The notes below the pieces were generated by a model, which saw nothing but the letters and a program-made list of their open reading frames with translations, did not search any database and was not told the DNA's origin. A stretch of DNA of 62,232 nucleotides, taken from positions 1 to 62,232 of the forward strand of contig JAVBLG010000046.1 of assembly GCA_031553655.1 (NCBI GenBank). Reading direction: 5' to 3'. Position 1 is the first letter of the stretch; the number at the start of each line of letters is the position of its first letter. Source of the DNA: JAVBLG01 sp031553655. Its GTDB lineage: Bacteria > Desulfobacterota > Desulfovibrionia > Desulfovibrionales > Desulfovibrionaceae. The translations under genes were made by a program, and so were the position numbers. Shown one piece after another: positions 60,737-62,232 of this stretch.

Positions 60737-61881
60737 AGGGAAAAGATTTTATCGTATTTTCCGACGACTGGGGACGGCATCCTTTCAGTTGCCAGCATAT
60801 CATGGAGCATTTTCTGCCCCATAACCGCCTGCTGTGGGTGCATACCATAGGTTTGCGCCCGCCGCGCCTCAATTGGCACGACGCGCGGCGCGCGGCGGAA
60901 AAGATAGCCTCATGGCTCAAACCAAGTCGTAAATCTCCGACTCGCGCGGGCGGCCCGCACATAATCTCGCCGGTCATGATCCCCTACAACAATGTGCCCT
61001 TCATTCGCGCCGCCAATCGCGTCAGCGTGGTGCGTGCCGTTCGCCGGGCCATGGCTGAGCTTGACATGCGCAATCCCATCATGCTGGCAACTTTGCCCAA
61101 TGCCGCCGACTATGCGGGAAAATTCAGCGAATCGCTGCTGGTATATTATTGCGTGGACGATTTCGGACTGTGGCCGGGCGTGTGCCGCGAAACAGCTTGG
61201 GAAATGGAAAAATCGCTAGTGGGCAGAGCCAATCTGGTGGCCGCCACATCTCTCAGCCTGTGCGAAAGCAGGCGCACCAGCAGCGGGCCGGGGCGGCTTT
61301 TGAGCCACGGCGTGGACATGGTCCACTTTCAGAAAATCGGGCCGAAGCCAAAGGAACTGGAAGATATCGGGCGGCCGGTGCTTGGTTTTTACGGTCTGTT
61401 GGACGAAAGGCTGGATCTGCGTCTGCTGGATGAAGTGTTGCGCGAGCGCCCACACTGGACCGTACTGTGCATAGGCGCGGCTAAAGTGAGCCTGGAGCGG
61501 CTTGAAGCCCGGCCCAATTTCCGCCGCCTGCCGCATGTGCCCTATGTGGATTTGCCACGCTATGCCGCCTGTTTTGACGTGGCTCTGGTGCCATATGTTC
61601 GGAACAACCAAACCTTGACCATAAATCCTCTGAAGGTGCGCGAATATCTGGCGGCCGGAAAGCCCGTAGCCGCCACGCCGTTGCCCGAATTGCGCAGATT
61701 GTCGCCCCCGGTTCATCTGGGATCGGGAACCAGCGGTTTTATCCGGGCGGTGGAAAAGGCTCTGGCCGATAAAACCAGACCGGAGAAACGCCGCGAAATT
61801 TTACGCGGAGAAACTTGGGCGGACAAAGCGGAGCTGTTGTCAGGCTGGATTGAGGAAAGCCTGGGGAGGGCCACCCTATGA
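60730..61881 (+). CDS. GT4-type glycosyltransferase
   Basis: This 383-residue GT-B enzyme has the C-terminal donor-site region with LPHVPYVDLPRYAACFDVALVP and NPLKVREYLAAGKPVAATPL. The N-terminal acceptor part (FSDDWGRHPFSCQHI) is less typical. It transfers a sugar in EPS assembly. AAGGAGTGGAG lies upstream. It overlaps the next gene by ATGA. Confidence 0.88.
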   Translation: MLKGKDFIVFSDDWGRHPFSCQHIMEHFLPHNRLLWVHTIGLRPPRLNWHDARRAAEKIASWLKPSRKSPTRAGGPHIISPVMIPYNNVPFIRAANRVSVVRAVRRAMAELDMRNPIMLATLPNAADYAGKFSESLLVYYCVDDFGLWPGVCRETAWEMEKSLVGRANLVAATSLSLCESRRTSSGPGRLLSHGVDMVHFQKIGPKPKELEDIGRPVLGFYGLLDERLDLRLLDEVLRERPHWTVLCIGAAKVSLERLEARPNFRRLPHVPYVDLPRYAACFDVALVPYVRNNQTLTINPLKVREYLAAGKPVAATPLPELRRLSPPVHLGSGTSGFIRAVEKALADKTRPEKRREILRGETWADKAELLSGWIEESLGRATL

Positions 61882-62232
61882 GAGCAGACAACACGAAACC
61901 GAGAGTATTTATAGCTATGGCTTCGGACATTCTGGGCGGTCCGGGCAAGGGGTTGGCGCAATTTTTGCGCCACGGCGGTCTTGAAGGCTGTCAGCCGCTG
62001 ATTGTGGCCTATTATACCCGAGAGGATGAGCCGGACACCGAATTTATCCAAACTATACGGGCCACCGGGGCTGAAGTTGCCGTGCTGCGCCAGCGCCGCG
62101 CCATCGACCCCGGCCTGCTGCCCCAAGCTCTGGAAATGATCAGGCTGCACGGCAGCAACATTTTGCAGTCGCACGGCTACAAAAGCCACGTGCTATGCTG
62201 GCTTTTGCGCCTCCGCACCGGCTTGCCCTGGG
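61878..62232 (+). CDS. GT4-like glycosyltransferase, 3'-truncated by the window edge
   Basis: The frame is open from the ATG at 61878 to the end of the window (118 residues). It begins RADNTKPRVFIAMASDILGG, continues PGKGLAQFLRHGG, and has NILQSHGYKSH, the N-terminal acceptor domain pattern of GT4 glycosyltransferases. GGGGAGGG lies upstream, overlapping the previous gene end. The donor domain lies beyond the window. Confidence 0.8.
   Translation, partial: MRADNTKPRVFIAMASDILGGPGKGLAQFLRHGGLEGCQPLIVAYYTREDEPDTEFIQTIRATGAEVAVLRQRRAIDPGLLPQALEMIRLHGSNILQSHGYKSHVLCWLLRLRTGLPW

Overview
The window is one contiguous bacterial chromosomal stretch of about 50-55% GC with dense, mostly operonic genes. 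It most likely comes from a sulfate-reducer-type deltaproteobacterium (Desulfovibrionaceae-like). The grounds are the phoH-HDIG-ybeY cassette, the RsmE/RarA operon with a large lineage-type unknown gene, hybrid histidine kinases, strong use of sigma-54 promoters and a PEP-CTERM/exopolysaccharide locus. This is inference from gene content, not a database result. No rRNA, tRNA, complete insertion sequence or CRISPR array was seen.

Layout. 1-1364: end of a trp operon (trpB fragment, trpA). 1436-9972 (minus strand): a PAS/GAF hybrid histidine kinase, a GT2 glycosyltransferase, a PlsC-like acyltransferase, rarA, rsmE and a 572-residue unknown. 10367-18181 (mostly plus): GAF protein, inositol-phosphatase-like protein, Nudix (minus), rimI, tpiA, secG, Smr protein, DHH-like protein, and an rdgC that appears split into two genes. 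18289-21836: two Opp/Dpp-type permeases and recN. 21845-25603 (minus): ybeY, HDIG membrane protein, phoH-like. 25776: unknown small protein behind a sigma-54 promoter. 26516-27946 (minus): gatB. 28457-31079: nadK and a DUF89-like protein.

31188-62232 is the accessory core. A sigma-54 activator is followed by two PEP-CTERM surface proteins, each with a near-perfect -24/-12 promoter. Next come a secreted small protein and a trypsin-like protease that share a C-terminal domain, then a LuxR response regulator, a membrane hybrid kinase and a small unknown. From 41854 an unbroken plus-strand exopolysaccharide locus runs to the end: PrsT TPR lipoprotein, sugar transferase, export protein, chain-length determinant, tyrosine kinase, ATPase, outer-membrane barrel, deacetylase, two FemAB-like proteins, aminotransferase, GT2, hexapeptide acyltransferase, Wzy/ligase, Wzx flippase and two further glycosyltransferases. 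It also starts with a sigma-54 promoter. A sequence element lies 65-67 bp upstream of the -24 box at all three of these promoters, so the surface proteins and the polysaccharide are probably one co-regulated regulon, with the neighbouring activator as the obvious candidate regulator. No exosortase, the enzyme that would sort PEP-CTERM proteins, is present in the window.

Other noteworthy structures: a 180-bp MITE-like element with terminal inverted repeats and a 10-bp target duplication upstream of nadK; a 59-nt repeat (54/59 identical) found in the same orientation just upstream of two unrelated genes (smr and gatB); a mutually exclusive hairpin pair in the secG leader; and a TrpA that has lost several catalytic landmarks.
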